The notes beneath the pieces were generated by a model, which searched no databases, was not told where the DNA came from, and saw only the letters and a list, made by a program, of their open reading frames with translations. Shown here one piece after another: positions 33,960-43,115 of a stretch of 64,000 bases of DNA. The DNA is from an uncultured Christensenellaceae bacterium (lineage in GTDB: Bacteria; Bacillota; Clostridia; Christensenellales; UBA3700). The translations under genes were made by a program, and so were the position numbers. Location: NCBI GenBank assembly GCA_910588545.1, contig CAJUOU010000003.1, positions 124,001 through 188,000 on the forward strand. Reading direction: 5' to 3'. Position 1 is the stretch's first letter; every line of letters starts with the position of its first letter.

Positions 33960-36900
33960 TTAATTAAATTTAAGTGTAAACCTTAATGTATGGTTTTGCT
34001 TTGGCAAAATTTTATACTTAGGCTTTGTATTTGCCATTGCAGGGATATCTCCGCCTACTCCGCGCTGTTTACCATCCACACAAATTGTAAGAGCATTCTC
34101 CCTTTCTAGTTCACAGGAATGTTTTGCATTGTGTAACATATCAACCGTATAAGGATGTACCGTCATTTCAAAAGGCTTTTCAACCGCACGCAAACTTATA
34201 CCCTTTTCGCCACCGATATTTGCAAAGCGTACACCTGTGTGATTGCCGTTTTCTTGCGGATATAGGTAATCGTGAATAAAATCTTCTGCCATCCCGTTAT
34301 ACAAGCCTATTTTAGCGGCGGTAGCTCTGTCACAGTAGTTTTCTTGCGGACCTTTTGCATACATTTCTACGCCGTCCAAACCATCTGTAAGTTTCCAAGT
34401 AAAGCCGTATCTTTCCAAGTCTTTTGTACATTGAACTTGCATTGCCATATCAATAGTGCCGTCTCCGCCAAACTTGTAAGTTGTATTTAAGCTCTTTAAA
34501 TATTTCATACTCCATTTGATATCAGCAACAACCAATCCGTTATCGTAACTAAATGTAATAGCTTTTGCACGAAGTGTTTTTCTGGCATTTTTAAAAGCAC
34601 TTACACCCATGATTATATCCGCTATGATTTTTGGTACTTGAGGTAAAGCATCATTATCAATAGTTGCCCTAAAGAAATTTGGCATTATAGGTGCGTTAAG
34701 CTTTTCGCATCCGTCAACCTTTGCGGAGATTATGCCACCATTTTGAGCCAAAATATATTCCGTTTTTCCGCAAGTTATAACATAGTTATCGCCGTCTTGT
34801 GTATAAGTCGAGCCCGCAAACATAGCTTTAGGTGCATAATCAAACTTTTGCAAAACAAACTGCTCAATAGCCACGACATGCCCCTTATTTGCAAAAATAC
34901 TATCGATTTTCGTAAGCATTTTGATATCGCAAACAATTTCCTTGTCTTTTGGGAAGATTACTTGTTTATCCAAAAGCTCGGTACTAACTGTCATATCAGG
35001 AGGACATTCTACATTTAAAACTCTGCTGTAAATTTCCTTACCCTCAGCCTTTACGGAAATTACTATATCAAAGTCCGCCAAGTTGGTAAAACGATATCTA
35101 TTTAAAATAGTCAGGTTATTATCTTGTAAACCGAATTTTACTTGTTGATATTGATATTTTACTTCGAATAGTGCCGGATTAGGGGAACGGTCTGCCCTTA
35201 CAATACCGTTAAACGCAAATCTTCCTGCATTTGGTTTATCCCCAAAGTCTCCGCCATAATTCCATTTATCTTTTCCGTTTTCGTTTGTACGTATGCTTTG
35301 GTCGGCAAAGTCCCAAATATAACCTCCTGCCAAACGGTCATACTTCCAAAACATATCCCAATAATCGCTAAAATTGCCCAAGCTGTTACCCATACAATGT
35401 GCATACTCACACTCGATAAAAGGCAAATCGCGATACATGTCAGGCGTATATTTCGAACCGAACGGAGACCACAATGCAGCACAGTGACGCATTGGCTCGT
35501 TTTTGCCAATCACAGGCATTTTTTCCACCTTAGAGTACATTTCGCTAAGCACATCCCCTACTTTACCCGATTGGTCCGGCTCATAATGTATAAACCTAGA
35601 ACTGTCAAGCTTTAAGACTGCTTTTTTCATTTCGAAAAAGTCTTTGCCAAAGCCTGCCTCGTTACCAAGCGACCAACTTATAATGCAAGGATGATTTTTC
35701 AACCTTTTTACCATATTGGTAGCCCTGTAAATACATTGATTTACCCACTTTTTGCTGCTCTTAGGCAAAAACATTGCCAAACCATGTGTTTCCAAGTTTG
35801 TCTCAGCCATAACTAATATGCCATATCGGTCGCACAGCTCATAAAACACATCTTGATTTGGATAATGGCTGTTACGTATAGAAGTTATATTATTTGCTTT
35901 ACAAAGTTTTATATCCTTTTCAATTAAGTCCGCAGGCACTGCATGACCGTAGTCAGGGTGGAACTCGTGACGATTTACACCAAAGATTTTAATAACTTTA
36001 CCGTTTAACTTGATAAAAGGTCCTTTGTCGTTTTGCATCCCCTCTATTTTGATTTCACGGAAACCGAACTGAGATTTGCGACAATCTATAACATTGCCGT
36101 CATTAATCAACTCTACTTGCACATCGTACAAATTAGGAAATTCGTGCGACCAAAGCACAACTTTTTCCAAATCTGCTTGCAAGCTTATTTTTTGATTGCT
36201 GTTTTTTGCAATGGAAAACAAATTACTTTCCATGATAGCAACATCTTCGCCGTCATAAGACAATTTTACGCGAACGCATACATTGCTTGCGGTAATCTCC
36301 CTCGATTCTACCTCTATATCCGTAAAAAATCTTGCGGAACGATAGTCGTTGAACAACTGTGAGTGTGTGAAATAGTCTGCAATTTCCATTTTAGGCTTGA
36401 AATTAACCCAAACACTACGAAAAATACCCGAGATTCTCCACATATCTTGGTCTTCAAGATAGCTGCCCGTAGTGTACCTGTATACAGAAACCGCAAGTTT
36501 GTTTTTGCCGACTTTTACAAAATCGGTAATATTGTATTCTTGCGGACTGAACGTATCTTCCGAAAAACCTACGAACTCGCCGTTTACATAAATATCCCCA
36601 CAGCTGTTAATTCCGTCAAAACGAATGAATATATCTTTATCCAAGCTTTCCACTTCAAATTCGGTCACATAGCAGCCAACTTCGTTATATCTGTTTTTTA
36701 CGTGAGGGATAGCAAGTACATTAAATTGTGCCAACGCATACGGATAAATATAGTTTGTATAAATTGGTTGTCCGTATCCCTTGATTTGCCAATTTGACGG
36801 TACTTCGATTTTATTAAAATCTTTAAGCTCCGCACCTACTTTTTCGTAGTCTACGGGTATCATTTTAGGGTTTGGGACAAGTTTAAAATCCCATTCCCCA

Positions 36901-37007
36901 TCAAGACAAACCGCAGTGGTTTCCCCTTTTTCGTCATAAGGAAAACCCGCAGCGTATCTTTCAATAGAATTTACATTATAGCTTTTTAACTCTTTCCAAT
37001 AATTCAT
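33960..37007 (-). CDS. lacZ: GH2 beta-galactosidase (LacZ type)
   Basis: 1015 aa, the length of classical LacZ, without signal peptide. Domains in order: jelly-roll sugar-binding domain (LDGEWDFKL, VPSNWQIKGYGQPIYTN), Ig-like domain, TIM barrel with NRHEFHPDYGHAV, acid/base Glu in SLGNEAGFGKDF and nucleophile Glu in FIECEYAHCMGNSLGNFSDYW, then an Ig domain and the C-terminal small-chain domain (GPQENYCDRATAAKIG, YPQENGNHTGVR). It hydrolyses beta-galactosides in the cytoplasm. Single gene with GGGG ribosome-binding site. No lactose permease adjoins it. Confidence 0.96.
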   Translation of the reverse strand: MNYWKELKSYNVNSIERYAAGFPYDEKGETTAVCLDGEWDFKLVPNPKMIPVDYEKVGAELKDFNKIEVPSNWQIKGYGQPIYTNYIYPYALAQFNVLAIPHVKNRYNEVGCYVTEFEVESLDKDIFIRFDGINSCGDIYVNGEFVGFSEDTFSPQEYNITDFVKVGKNKLAVSVYRYTTGSYLEDQDMWRISGIFRSVWVNFKPKMEIADYFTHSQLFNDYRSARFFTDIEVESREITASNVCVRVKLSYDGEDVAIMESNLFSIAKNSNQKISLQADLEKVVLWSHEFPNLYDVQVELINDGNVIDCRKSQFGFREIKIEGMQNDKGPFIKLNGKVIKIFGVNRHEFHPDYGHAVPADLIEKDIKLCKANNITSIRNSHYPNQDVFYELCDRYGILVMAETNLETHGLAMFLPKSSKKWVNQCIYRATNMVKRLKNHPCIISWSLGNEAGFGKDFFEMKKAVLKLDSSRFIHYEPDQSGKVGDVLSEMYSKVEKMPVIGKNEPMRHCAALWSPFGSKYTPDMYRDLPFIECEYAHCMGNSLGNFSDYWDMFWKYDRLAGGYIWDFADQSIRTNENGKDKWNYGGDFGDKPNAGRFAFNGIVRADRSPNPALFEVKYQYQQVKFGLQDNNLTILNRYRFTNLADFDIVISVKAEGKEIYSRVLNVECPPDMTVSTELLDKQVIFPKDKEIVCDIKMLTKIDSIFANKGHVVAIEQFVLQKFDYAPKAMFAGSTYTQDGDNYVITCGKTEYILAQNGGIISAKVDGCEKLNAPIMPNFFRATIDNDALPQVPKIIADIIMGVSAFKNARKTLRAKAITFSYDNGLVVADIKWSMKYLKSLNTTYKFGGDGTIDMAMQVQCTKDLERYGFTWKLTDGLDGVEMYAKGPQENYCDRATAAKIGLYNGMAEDFIHDYLYPQENGNHTGVRFANIGGEKGISLRAVEKPFEMTVHPYTVDMLHNAKHSCELERENALTICVDGKQRGVGGDIPAMANTKPKYKILPKQNHTLRFTLKFN

Positions 37008-37159
37008 AATTACCCCTTATTATAAATTTTTTATTATTCACAAAATTTTTTTAACAATTCTTTTAATTTTCAATATCTCATTATTACTTGCTAATGTTTG
37101 TATTTAACTGTCATATTTAAAAATATCTAAGCAAAATAATTTTCAGTTATTTTAAACAC

Positions 37160-37205
37160 ACTTTTCAAAAAATGCAATTAATACCGATTTTTGAAAAATT
37201 TTTCA
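37160..37205. repeat. Hairpin copy of dispersed intergenic repeat
   Basis: CTTTTCAAAAAATGC...TTTTTGAAAAATT arms enclose ATTAATACCGAT (the repeat core on the minus strand). It lies between beta-galactosidase and ABC-F genes and could act as terminator for the latter. Confidence 0.5.
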
Positions 37206-37225
37206 AAATATTAGTATTTAAATTA

Positions 37226-38800
37226 TTATTCCATATCCAAATAATCTTCGTAATTCATTTCCTTATCGAACACCTTAGTGCCGTTAATTTCGATTATCCT
37301 ATTTGCAACGGTAGACAAAATTTCTTGGTCGTGTGTTGCAAAAAGCATATTGCCTTTAAAGTTTATCATACCTTTGTTAAGCGAAGTGATAGACTCCAAA
37401 TCCAAATGGTTTGTTGGCTCGTCCATAATCAAAAAGTTACCTCCTGCAAGCATCATTCTTGCAAGCATACATCTAACCTTTTCGCCACCACTTAGCACTT
37501 TTGCGGATTTTTTAACTTCCTCGCCGGAGAATAACATTCTGCCAAGCCAACCACGCAAAAACTCTTCATATTGCTCCTTAGGAGAATATTGTCCTATCCA
37601 TTGCACCAAATTCAAATCGCAACCATCAAAGTACTTAGAGTTATTTTCGGGAAGATAGCTTGGAATAATAGTTTTTCCCCATTCAATAGTACCGCTGTCT
37701 GCACTTTCCTCGCCCATCAAAATGTCAAAAAGCATTGTGATAGTGGTTGATTTATCTGCCAAAAATGCAATTTTTTCATCCGCTTTTACCATAAAGCTGA
37801 CATTTTCAAAATAACCTTTTTTGGTCAAATTTTCAACCTTTAAAATCTCTCTTCCTATCTCCCTTTCATACTTAAAATCCACAAACGGATATTTACGCAT
37901 AGATGGTTTGATATCATTCAAGGTCAATTTTTCAAGCTCTTTTTTACGGCTTGTTGCTTGTCTTGATTTTGACGCATTTGCAGAGAATTTTGCAATAAAC
38001 TCTTGCAACTCTTTTGCTCTTGCCTCAGCTTTTTTATTTTGTTCCCTTGCTTGTCTTGCAAGTAATTGCGAGGTTTCGTACCAAAAATCGTAGTTGCCGA
38101 CAAATACGTTTATATGCCCAAAGTCCACATCACAAATATGTGTACAAACTCTGTTTAAAAAGTGTCTATTGTGAGAAACGATAATGATAGTATTTTCAAA
38201 ATCCATCAAATAATTTTCAAGCCATCTTGTGGTTTTTGCATCCAAGTTGTTAGTTGGCTCGTCTAAAATCAAAATATCCGGATTGCCAAAAAGCGCTTGA
38301 GCAAGCAATACTTTTACCTTGGTTTTTGCATCCAAATCTGCCATTAAGGTATTGTTTAAAGAGTTATCTATCTTTAATTCGTTAAGCAATGTTTCCGCTT
38401 CGCTCTCTGCCTCCCAGCCGCCAAGCTCTGCAAACTCTCCCTCAAGTTCCGATGCTAAAATGCCGTCTTCCTCGGTAAAATCCTCTTTTGCATAAAGAGC
38501 TTCCTTTTGTATCATAATTTCATACATTCTGCTATGACCTTTTAAAACAGTTTGCAAAACTGTCAAATCGTCATAAGCATTTTGGTTTTGTTGCAAAACG
38601 GACATTCTCTCTTGCTTGCCTATACTTACATTGCCGTGGGTAGGCTCGATATCTCCCGATAAGATTTTTAAAAATGTAGATTTCCCCGCACCATTCGCAC
38701 CGATAACTCCATAGCAATTACCTTTGGTAAACTTTATATTAACTTCCTCAAATAATTTCCTTTGTCCAAACTGTAAACTCAAATCATTAACTTGTAACAT
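37226..38800 (-). CDS. ABC-F ATPase (YkpA/YbiT type) with one degenerate ATP site
   Basis: 524 aa from ATG (AAAGGTG upstream). Two ABC domains joined by the charged ABC-F linker (QNKKAEARAKELQEFIAKFSANASKSRQATSRKKE). NBD1 keeps Walker A GANGAGKS (34-41) and Walker B ILILDEPTNNLD, but its signature, normally LTGGE, is replaced by LDAKT (156-160). NBD2 keeps signature LSGGEKVR and FLIMDEPTNHLD, but its Walker A is lost (AFLADKSTTITML). So the ATP site formed by NBD1 Walker A and NBD2 signature survives, and the other has decayed as a pair. ABC-F proteins act on ribosomes. Two consensus promoters precede it. Confidence 0.92.
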   Translation of the reverse strand: MLQVNDLSLQFGQRKLFEEVNIKFTKGNCYGVIGANGAGKSTFLKILSGDIEPTHGNVSIGKQERMSVLQQNQNAYDDLTVLQTVLKGHSRMYEIMIQKEALYAKEDFTEEDGILASELEGEFAELGGWEAESEAETLLNELKIDNSLNNTLMADLDAKTKVKVLLAQALFGNPDILILDEPTNNLDAKTTRWLENYLMDFENTIIIVSHNRHFLNRVCTHICDVDFGHINVFVGNYDFWYETSQLLARQAREQNKKAEARAKELQEFIAKFSANASKSRQATSRKKELEKLTLNDIKPSMRKYPFVDFKYEREIGREILKVENLTKKGYFENVSFMVKADEKIAFLADKSTTITMLFDILMGEESADSGTIEWGKTIIPSYLPENNSKYFDGCDLNLVQWIGQYSPKEQYEEFLRGWLGRMLFSGEEVKKSAKVLSGGEKVRCMLARMMLAGGNFLIMDEPTNHLDLESITSLNKGMINFKGNMLFATHDQEILSTVANRIIEINGTKVFDKEMNYEDYLDME

Positions 38801-38831
38801 GTATTTCACCTTTTATAAATATAATATTGTA

Positions 38832-38937
38832 ATTATATCATAATACTACCCTAATTGCAAGAGAATTATCGTTTAACCCTTTATTTATTAATATTATATA
38901 TATGAGCTATTATATCATTACATATTTTTCAAGTCAA
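38832..38937 (-). promoter_or_regulatory. Tandem promoters of ABC-F gene
   Basis: Minus strand: P1 TTGACT (38937-38932), 17 bp, TATAAT (38914-38909); P2 TTGCAA (38860-38855), 17 bp, TATAAT (38837-38832). The rest of 38940-39117 is AT-rich and shows no gene. Confidence 0.65.
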
Positions 38938-39117
38938 TTTAAAAAACTTTATGATATACTGTTTAACTAATTTTTACAAAAAATAAGAATTTTTACACAT
39001 TTTCTACTTGATAATCAATTTCAAATCTATCCTAAGCTATAAATATTTCGTATTACCATTTACATCTATGATAAATTTACTTTAAAAATTTTATTCGTTC
39101 ATTCTATTATTGTTTAC

Positions 39118-39164
39118 AAAAATACTGCCGATTTTCAATCGAAAATCGGCAGTATTTTGTTTTT
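39118..39164. terminator. Strong hairpin terminator
   Basis: Perfect 17-bp arms AAAATACTGCCGATTTT and its complement at 39119-39135 and 39142-39158, T-rich on the plus side. It ends the minus-strand ade operon and shares the ATCGGCA core of the dispersed repeat. Confidence 0.75.
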
Positions 39165-39230
39165 TGATTATAATTGATATTATATTAATTATAGATTTGT
39201 CCAAATATTATATTACGTTTTTCAACTCAA

Positions 39231-40520
39231 TTATTCATTATTTTCGCTGTATTCTTCACGAGAGAATTTATCTACAAAATTGTTTTCCGCCTTTTTGGCA
39301 ACCAAGTGTAAAAACAATGCCAAATAACAATCCGTAAGCTCGGAACAAACTGCTTCGCCATGAACATTACGATATTGATTGCAACCTTGGAAAGTAAATT
39401 TTTCGTTATGCTTAAAAGTTTTTTCTATAAGTTTCATTCTTGCTTTTGCCCATTCACGGGAGCTAATGTCTATTGTTTGTCCCGCACCTAAAATATACGC
39501 AAAAATATCCATAACATACAGCGCAGATTCATTGACTCTGCCACCTCTTATCCCGTCTGGATAAAGTATGCCGCCGCAAGGTCTATTTTTTTTATCATAA
39601 ACAGTAAATAGCCCGTTTCGCTTTCCGTCACTTTGAATTTCATAACCATAAAAAGCTTTGTAAATATCTTCGAAGTTCCTACAAGCACCGCTAGGCAAAT
39701 CTTGCTCCGCAATTTTGGAAAAAATAAATGCTTTTATACCAACGCCTATATAGCTTGTTGCAAAAGGACTTCTTGTATCAAACCTATGGATAAGCATATC
39801 TTCATCCACATTATATCCTGCCATATCTCCATGATTTTTGGATGCAAAACAAGCCCTGTATGTCAAAATCGCCTTTTCGCGAAAGCCTTGTGCTGTTTTA
39901 TCGGATTCAGTCATAACACTGATTAGATACAACAAATTTGCGTTTTCCATATTAACAATCGTTTTGCACTCTCCGTCGTTTCGGGTGCCGTCCGAATTAT
40001 AATTATATTCTATAGTTTGATTGATTACCCGTTCCCCTTCCAAATTCAAAAGATTTACGGCGTATTCCTTATCACGAAGATTTAATTTGTCCCAAACAAG
40101 CCAACAAACAAAAAGCAGCTCGGTAACGGCAGATAAATGCTCACTGCAACCGCCCCAACCATCTGTACTATTTGCTATGTGGTGGTAAAGGCAAGAACGT
40201 ATAAGTTTCATATACCTATCACGTGCTACATAAAGTTTGTGTCCGACTTCCTTTTCGTCATAAAACTTAAACTTTACAGCTGCGGCAATAGTTTTTGCCA
40301 TATAAACACATTGTCTTACCGTCCTGTCGAAAGGTCCTTTTAAGCTTAGATATTCACTTTTACTTTCCTTGTTAAACCCTTTGTATTTCCACCAATCATT
40401 CAAGCCGAATTTGACAAATTTATTGATAATCTTGCCCAAATCTTCTGCCAAATCTCCACCCAAAGGCTCGGGCTCTACCTGAATCCACTCGATTTTTTTT
40501 ATATCATCCAAAACAAACAT
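39231..40520 (-). CDS. Unknown 429-aa helical protein, translationally coupled to ade
   Basis: No family recognised. 429 aa, no signal peptide or membrane helix. Rich in Trp, Tyr and Cys, and apparently mostly helical, with repeating amphipathic segments (YMAKTIAAAVKFKF, HLSAVTELLFVCWLVWDKL, ANLLYLISVMTESDKTAQGFREKAILTY). The texture resembles an (alpha/alpha) toroid, as in polysaccharide lyases and some glycosidases, but I see no signature. Conspicuous stretches: STDGWGGCSEHL, GTRNDGECKTIVNMENANLL, GGILYPDGIRGGRVNESAL. Its ATG overlaps the ade stop by one base (TAATG), so expression is coupled to adenine deaminase; a functional link is possible. Confidence 0.7.
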   Translation of the reverse strand: MFVLDDIKKIEWIQVEPEPLGGDLAEDLGKIINKFVKFGLNDWWKYKGFNKESKSEYLSLKGPFDRTVRQCVYMAKTIAAAVKFKFYDEKEVGHKLYVARDRYMKLIRSCLYHHIANSTDGWGGCSEHLSAVTELLFVCWLVWDKLNLRDKEYAVNLLNLEGERVINQTIEYNYNSDGTRNDGECKTIVNMENANLLYLISVMTESDKTAQGFREKAILTYRACFASKNHGDMAGYNVDEDMLIHRFDTRSPFATSYIGVGIKAFIFSKIAEQDLPSGACRNFEDIYKAFYGYEIQSDGKRNGLFTVYDKKNRPCGGILYPDGIRGGRVNESALYVMDIFAYILGAGQTIDISSREWAKARMKLIEKTFKHNEKFTFQGCNQYRNVHGEAVCSELTDCYLALFLHLVAKKAENNFVDKFSREEYSENNE

Positions 40521-42226
40521 TACTTTTCCACCTCAATTTGTACAAAATTAAAGGATGAATAGTCAAATAGTCCCCTATCGCTTATTTTAAGCTCCGGTAT
40601 TACCACCAACGACATAAATGATAATGTCATAAATGGCTCGACTTGCTTATTCACGCTCAAAACTTTGTAAGCGTACTCATTTAGCTTTGCCGTCATTGTA
40701 GCAATATAGTCGATATCTTTATCGCACATTAAACCTGCGATAGGTAGCTCCAAAGTATCAAAAATATTACCATTGTGAACGGCAGTCATTCCTCCGCCTA
40801 CACGTTTAATTTCATTAACGGCAATCGCCATATCTCTGTCATTATCTCCGCAAACGATTATATTATGGCTGTCATGTGCTACACTGACCGCAATAGCACC
40901 GTTTTTAATATCGTAACCGTCAAGCAAACCAATGCCTATATTACCCGTATTTTTGTGTCTTTCTACCACACAAATTTTGCTTAAACCGTCCTTAAAGTCA
41001 TATTCTCCGTTTGTTACGCTGACTTTTTTTACAAGGCTTTTGGTAGTAACGTTATGAGGCTCTATCCCCATAACTCTTACTATATCGGAGTTTAATTTTA
41101 AAGCCAAATCCTCAGCTTTAATGTGTGCACAATGAACGGTATTTCTTACTTCGCTGCAATTTAACACTTGGGCATCGAACAACGCCTTGCCATTTTCCGC
41201 AACAAGCTTACCATTTTTATAAACCTGCAAAACATTGAACTTATACAAATCGTCAAGCACTACAATATCCGCAATTTTCCCCGGAGCCAAAGCTCCCCTA
41301 TCATTCAACTTGTAGCACTCGGCAGCATTCAATGTTGCCATAGTAACCGCATCCACAGGCGACAAGCCCATTTCTATAGCTATTTTTATATTGTTATTGA
41401 TATGTCCGATTGTAAGCAAATCATGCACCTGTCTATCATCGGTACAAAACACAAGTCTTCTTAATGTTTTGCTGTTAATAATAGGGAACAAGTCACGCAA
41501 ATTCCTTGTCGCACTTCCCTCCCTGACAAGCACATACATACCGCGTCTTAATTTATCGCAAGCATCCTTGACATCTACACACTCATGGTCGGTTGTAATG
41601 CCCGCACCTATATATGCATTAAGTTCCTTTTCGCCTGCAAGAGGATAATGCCCGTCTACCACAACTCCTCGTTTTTTTGCATACTTAAGCTTGTTCATAA
41701 CATCGCTGTCACGATAGATAACGCCAGGGGCATTCATAAATTCGCCAACCCCATGGCATTTATCAAGCAACTTGTCAAGTCCATCAGCATCTATAGTTGC
41801 ACCATTATTTTCGTAAGGAGTAGCAGGAACACAGCTAGGAGCCATAAACATTGCATCAAAAGGTACTATTTTACTTTCTTTTATCATATAATCTACGCCC
41901 GCCTCGCCGCATACATTGGCAATTTCATGCGGGTCGCAAATACCTGTTGTAGTACCCCATGGCAAAACCGCTTTTGCAAAGTTAGACGGAGATAGCATTG
42001 TGCTTTCTATATGCAAATGCCCGTCGATAAAACCCGGTGACAAATACTTGCCTTGCACATTAACTTCCGTTTTACCGCAATAGTTACCTATACCGGCAAT
42101 TATTCCGTCCGAAATCGCAATATCCGCAACTTCCACCTCGCCTGTATAAACATTGATAACATTACCGCCTTTAAGCACCAAATCGGCTTTTTCAACTCCC
42201 ATAGCAACAGCAATTTGTTTTTCCAT
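40520..42226 (-). CDS. ade: Adenine deaminase
   Basis: 568 aa from the ATG with TTGGAG (an upstream in-frame ATG at 42265 is not preceded by a ribosome-binding site). Amidohydrolase that converts adenine to hypoxanthine and ammonia. Metal-binding motif GFIDGHLHIESTML, then WGTTTGICDPHEIANV, GHYPL, TDHECVD and FCTDDRQ. The C-terminal Ade-specific domain has GGMTAVHNG and LMSLVVIPELKISDRGLFD. It is followed with a 1-nt overlap by an unknown gene. Its leader contains a stem-loop with T-rich tail that could attenuate transcription. Confidence 0.95.
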   Translation of the reverse strand: MEKQIAVAMGVEKADLVLKGGNVINVYTGEVEVADIAISDGIIAGIGNYCGKTEVNVQGKYLSPGFIDGHLHIESTMLSPSNFAKAVLPWGTTTGICDPHEIANVCGEAGVDYMIKESKIVPFDAMFMAPSCVPATPYENNGATIDADGLDKLLDKCHGVGEFMNAPGVIYRDSDVMNKLKYAKKRGVVVDGHYPLAGEKELNAYIGAGITTDHECVDVKDACDKLRRGMYVLVREGSATRNLRDLFPIINSKTLRRLVFCTDDRQVHDLLTIGHINNNIKIAIEMGLSPVDAVTMATLNAAECYKLNDRGALAPGKIADIVVLDDLYKFNVLQVYKNGKLVAENGKALFDAQVLNCSEVRNTVHCAHIKAEDLALKLNSDIVRVMGIEPHNVTTKSLVKKVSVTNGEYDFKDGLSKICVVERHKNTGNIGIGLLDGYDIKNGAIAVSVAHDSHNIIVCGDNDRDMAIAVNEIKRVGGGMTAVHNGNIFDTLELPIAGLMCDKDIDYIATMTAKLNEYAYKVLSVNKQVEPFMTLSFMSLVVIPELKISDRGLFDYSSFNFVQIEVEK

Positions 42227-42265
42227 AAATACTCCAAAACTTTTATGCACATAATTTTTAATCAT

Positions 42266-42305
42266 AAAAGAGCCACAAGTAAAAAACCTTTACTTTGCTC
42301 TCTTT
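42266..42305 (-). promoter_or_regulatory. Leader hairpin of ade mRNA (possible attenuator)
   Basis: On the minus strand GAGCAAAGTAAA pairs with TTTACTTGTGGCTC, then CTTTTATG, between the promoter (TTGACT 42339-42334, TAAAAT 42316-42311) and the ade start. No purine-riboswitch core is visible. Confidence 0.4.
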
Positions 42306-42310
42306 TTTAT

Positions 42311-42339
42311 ATTTTAACATTAATATAATATAAAGTCAA
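42311..42339 (-). promoter_or_regulatory. ade promoter
   Basis: Minus-strand TTGACT, 17-bp spacer, TAAAAT. Confidence 0.65.
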
Positions 42340-42429
42340 GATAAAAAATAAGCTCACACCTTACAAAAAAAGCAGCTTTAAGCATAATATACAAAAGCAG
42401 ACGCATACATTATATCCAAGGGGGATATT

Positions 42430-42981
42430 ATGTGTGAAAATGAATTATTGCCATCCGAAGACCAAATAAATATGATGAATAAGGAATATAACGAAATTAC
42501 AAGAAGACGCGAGCTTATGTGCGAAAATTGCGAAAAATATAAAAGCAATATAAACGGTTACCGACCTGTGGCTCTTTGCAAAAGTGCCAAATGCGGTACT
42601 GACCCAAAACAAAAAAAATTGTTCGAACGTATATACTTTGCCGAACAAGATTTGATAATGGCTTTAAGACAGTTGTTCACAATAGCTCCGCTTGCCGCAA
42701 AAGACGATATCGCCGATGTAATAAAACTTAAAAAAGCCACATCGACATTATCGCTAAAATGCTACTATGCGGTGTCCGACAAACAAATCAGTTATGCACC
42801 TATACTAAGCCACGAAGAAGACTATTGCAAGCTTTTAAGGCATATTGTCACAATGCAAAAACAGTTGCTATTAATGCTTAATAAAGCAAAATATATGTGC
42901 GCACACAGTAAAAAAATGATTAAAAACGAATGGACAGCAAGCTATATTTTAACAACAATAAGCATATATTGCAGATATTAA
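42430..42981 (+). CDS. Unknown 183-aa Cys-containing helical protein
   Basis: Not recognised. 183 aa, cytoplasmic by sequence, start fixed by AAGGGGG 5 nt upstream. The N-terminal third has a Cys-rich segment (LMCENCEKYKSN, ALCKSAKCGTD) that could bind a metal. The remainder is predicted helical, with KQKKLFERIYFAEQDLIMALRQLF, a central helical block and a C-terminal four-helix-like stretch with scattered Cys. It is divergent from ade and followed by a perfect terminator, so it is a genuine stand-alone gene. The function is open. Confidence 0.65.
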   Translation: MCENELLPSEDQINMMNKEYNEITRRRELMCENCEKYKSNINGYRPVALCKSAKCGTDPKQKKLFERIYFAEQDLIMALRQLFTIAPLAAKDDIADVIKLKKATSTLSLKCYYAVSDKQISYAPILSHEEDYCKLLRHIVTMQKQLLLMLNKAKYMCAHSKKMIKNEWTASYILTTISIYCRY

Positions 42982-42997
42982 TTTACAAAAACACTTC

Positions 42998-43028
42998 AAA
43001 AATCGGCACTAATGTGCCGATTTTTTTA
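42998..43028 (+). terminator. Terminator with dispersed-repeat core
   Basis: AAAAATCGGCAC-TAAT-GTGCCGATTTTT followed by T-run. The left arm is a copy of the dispersed repeat (CTTCAAAAATCGGCACTAAT). Confidence 0.9.
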
Positions 43029-43115
43029 TTTCAAACTAAATTTTTCAAATATATTACTTTATCTTAGGCAAGTATTTTGAACTATAATTTTTAAAAAGCA
43101 ATAAAATAATTATTT

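Noticed and set aside
38940..39117. Hidden small gene or RNA in the long gap upstream of the ABC-F gene
   Set aside because: AT-rich sequence with frequent stops in all frames and no stable hairpin apart from the terminator at 39118.
42227..42340. Purine riboswitch before ade
   Set aside because: The conserved three-way-junction core sequences are absent. Only a simple hairpin is visible.
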